Source: Deltaproteobacteria bacterium
GTDB lineage: Bacteria; Desulfobacterota; DSM-4660; Desulfatiglandales; HGW-15
Length of the DNA stretch: 5,517 bases
Direction of reading: 5' to 3'
NCBI GenBank assembly: GCA_021737245.1
Contig: JAIPEI010000271.1
Location: 1-5,517 of the forward strand
Numbering within the stretch: position 1 is the stretch's first letter; the number at the start of each line of letters is the position of its first letter. The translations under genes were made by a program, and so were the position numbers. A model generated the notes under the pieces. The model ran no database searches, was not told the origin of the DNA, and saw only the letters and a list, made by a program, of their open reading frames with translations. This document shows, in pieces, positions 4,455 through 5,517 of this stretch.

Positions 4455-5517
4455 ATGGCGGAAGATCTTTACAAGATTCTCGGCGTGTCCAGGACCGCAT
4501 CCCAGGACGAGATCAAGAAGGCCTATCGGAAGCTCGCCCGGAAGTGGCACCCGGACATCAACCCGGGGAACGAGGAGGCGGAGGGGAAGTTCAAGGACAT
4601 CTCCCGCGCCTACCAGGCCCTTGGAACCGAGGAGAAGCGCAAGCTGTACGACGAGTTCGGGGAGGAAGGGCTCCAGGCCGGCTTCGATGCGGAGCAGGCC
4701 CGGGAGTACAAGAAATACCAGTCCGCAGGCGGAGGTTTCGGTCGCGCCGGAGGCCGGGCCGGGGCCGGTGCCGCCGGAGGAGGCGGGTTCGGCCAGTACG
4801 GCAGCTATGAAGACATTTTCGGTGATCTCTTCGGGTTCGGCTCTGCGGGAGGCGGTGGCGGCGAGGGCTTTCGCCAGGCGCGGCCGTCCCGCGGCAGGGA
4901 CCTCGAGCACGAGATGACCATCGATCTCCTGAGCGCGCTCCGGGGATTCGAGACCGAGCTCTCCATGCAGAAGCCCCGGAGCTGCTCCAGATGCGGGGGC
5001 AGCGGACAGGAGCCCGGCTCGAGCATGAGGCCTTGTCCCGCCTGCGGGGGCTCGGGGCGTTTGAACGTGGCCGAGGGGCCCATGCAGTTCACCCGGGCCT
5101 GCCCCCAGTGCGGCGGGCACGGCCAGGTGGGTACGCCCTGTTCCCAGTGCGGGGGCGCCGGGCAGGTGACGGGTACCGAGCGGATCCGGGTCACCATCCC
5201 CAAGGGCGTTCGTGAAGGGTCACGCGTGCGGGTGGCCGGCAAGGGAGAGCCGGGCGCCCGGGGCGGTCAACCGGGAGACCTCTATCTCGTCATCCACGTC
5301 AAGCCCCATCCGGTTCTGAAGCGGGAGGGGGACAATCTTCGCATGGAGATCCCCGTGACCGTTCAGGAGGCCATGTCCGGGGCCGATATAACCGTTCCCC
5401 CGCCGGACGGGACCGTCAGCCTCAAGGTGCCGCCGAAGAGCCTGAGCGGCCGAACCCTCCGTCTGAAAGGAAAAGGCGCCTACAATGCAAAGACCGGGAA
5501 CCAGGGAGACCTTCTGG
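4455..5517 (+). CDS. dnaJ: type I (class A) DnaJ co-chaperone, C-terminus cut by window edge
   Basis: 354 codons are present of a protein family usually about 370-385 long, so only a short C-terminal piece is missing. DnaJ stimulates the ATPase of DnaK and delivers unfolded proteins to it in the cytoplasm. In order: J domain (about 4-70) with the essential HPD at 32-34; a Gly/Phe-rich linker (about 91-139) containing EDIFGDLFGFG (119-129); a zinc-binding domain with all four CxxCxGxG repeats at 177-184, 194-201, 216-223 and 229-236; then the two beta-sandwich substrate-binding domains, with TIPKGVREGSRVRVAGKG (247-264) and LRLKGKG (335-341). GGAAAGGG just before the ATG supports the start. 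No dnaK or grpE lies upstream, so it may be the main DnaJ or a paralogue. It is divergent from the flavodoxin gene and may have a regulated leader. Confidence 0.95.
   Translation, partial: MAEDLYKILGVSRTASQDEIKKAYRKLARKWHPDINPGNEEAEGKFKDISRAYQALGTEEKRKLYDEFGEEGLQAGFDAEQAREYKKYQSAGGGFGRAGGRAGAGAAGGGGFGQYGSYEDIFGDLFGFGSAGGGGGEGFRQARPSRGRDLEHEMTIDLLSALRGFETELSMQKPRSCSRCGGSGQEPGSSMRPCPACGGSGRLNVAEGPMQFTRACPQCGGHGQVGTPCSQCGGAGQVTGTERIRVTIPKGVREGSRVRVAGKGEPGARGGQPGDLYLVIHVKPHPVLKREGDNLRMEIPVTVQEAMSGADITVPPPDGTVSLKVPPKSLSGRTLRLKGKGAYNAKTGNQGDLL

Noticed and set aside
4401..5120. Minus-strand 239-codon open frame
   Set aside because: Antisense shadow of dnaJ; it spans the Gly-rich and zinc-binding coding sequence.

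Overview
This is a GC-rich, protein-coding stretch of a bacterial chromosome. It holds four convincing genes and an unusually large share of non-coding DNA. A textbook sigma-54 (RpoN) promoter, a weak PEP-CTERM-like tail and a UPF0182 membrane protein together suggest a Gram-negative, deltaproteobacterium-like organism (Desulfobacterota or a neighbouring phylum). That placement is inference from gene content and base composition only. No mobile-element gene, CRISPR array, tRNA or rRNA was seen.

Layout, left to right: (1) 1-1108, minus strand: the N-terminal 369 residues of a UPF0182 (COG1615) multi-pass membrane protein, running off the left edge. It is not among the closed reading frames because it has no stop inside the window. 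(2) 1109-2147: about 1 kb without a convincing intact gene, but not empty. On the minus strand it carries a consensus -24/-12 sigma-54 promoter (1773-1788) and, about 300 bases downstream, a very strong intrinsic terminator (1437-1475). Between them lie two further stable hairpins and a stretch whose translation resembles a PEP-CTERM sorting tail. A perfect 15-base direct repeat (1169-1183 and 1879-1893) brackets the unit. (3) 2148-3143, minus: type I glyceraldehyde-3-phosphate dehydrogenase (gap), with no pgk or other glycolytic neighbour. (4) 3144-3680: a 537-base gap with inverted repeats but no convincing gene. (5) 3681-4181, minus: a flavodoxin-domain protein. (6) 4182-4454: a divergent promoter region with a minus-strand promoter for the flavodoxin and a plus-strand promoter and structured leader for the next gene. 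(7) 4455-5517, plus: a type I DnaJ co-chaperone, cut by the right edge shortly before its C-terminus.

The genes do not form one pathway. Gap, the flavodoxin and dnaJ each have their own ribosome-binding site and long flanking spacers, so they look like separate transcription units. The most interesting object is the orphan sigma-54-to-terminator unit at about 1437-1788. It is either the remains (or an unusual form) of a sigma-54-controlled PEP-CTERM surface-protein gene, or a sigma-54-dependent structured RNA of about 325 nucleotides.
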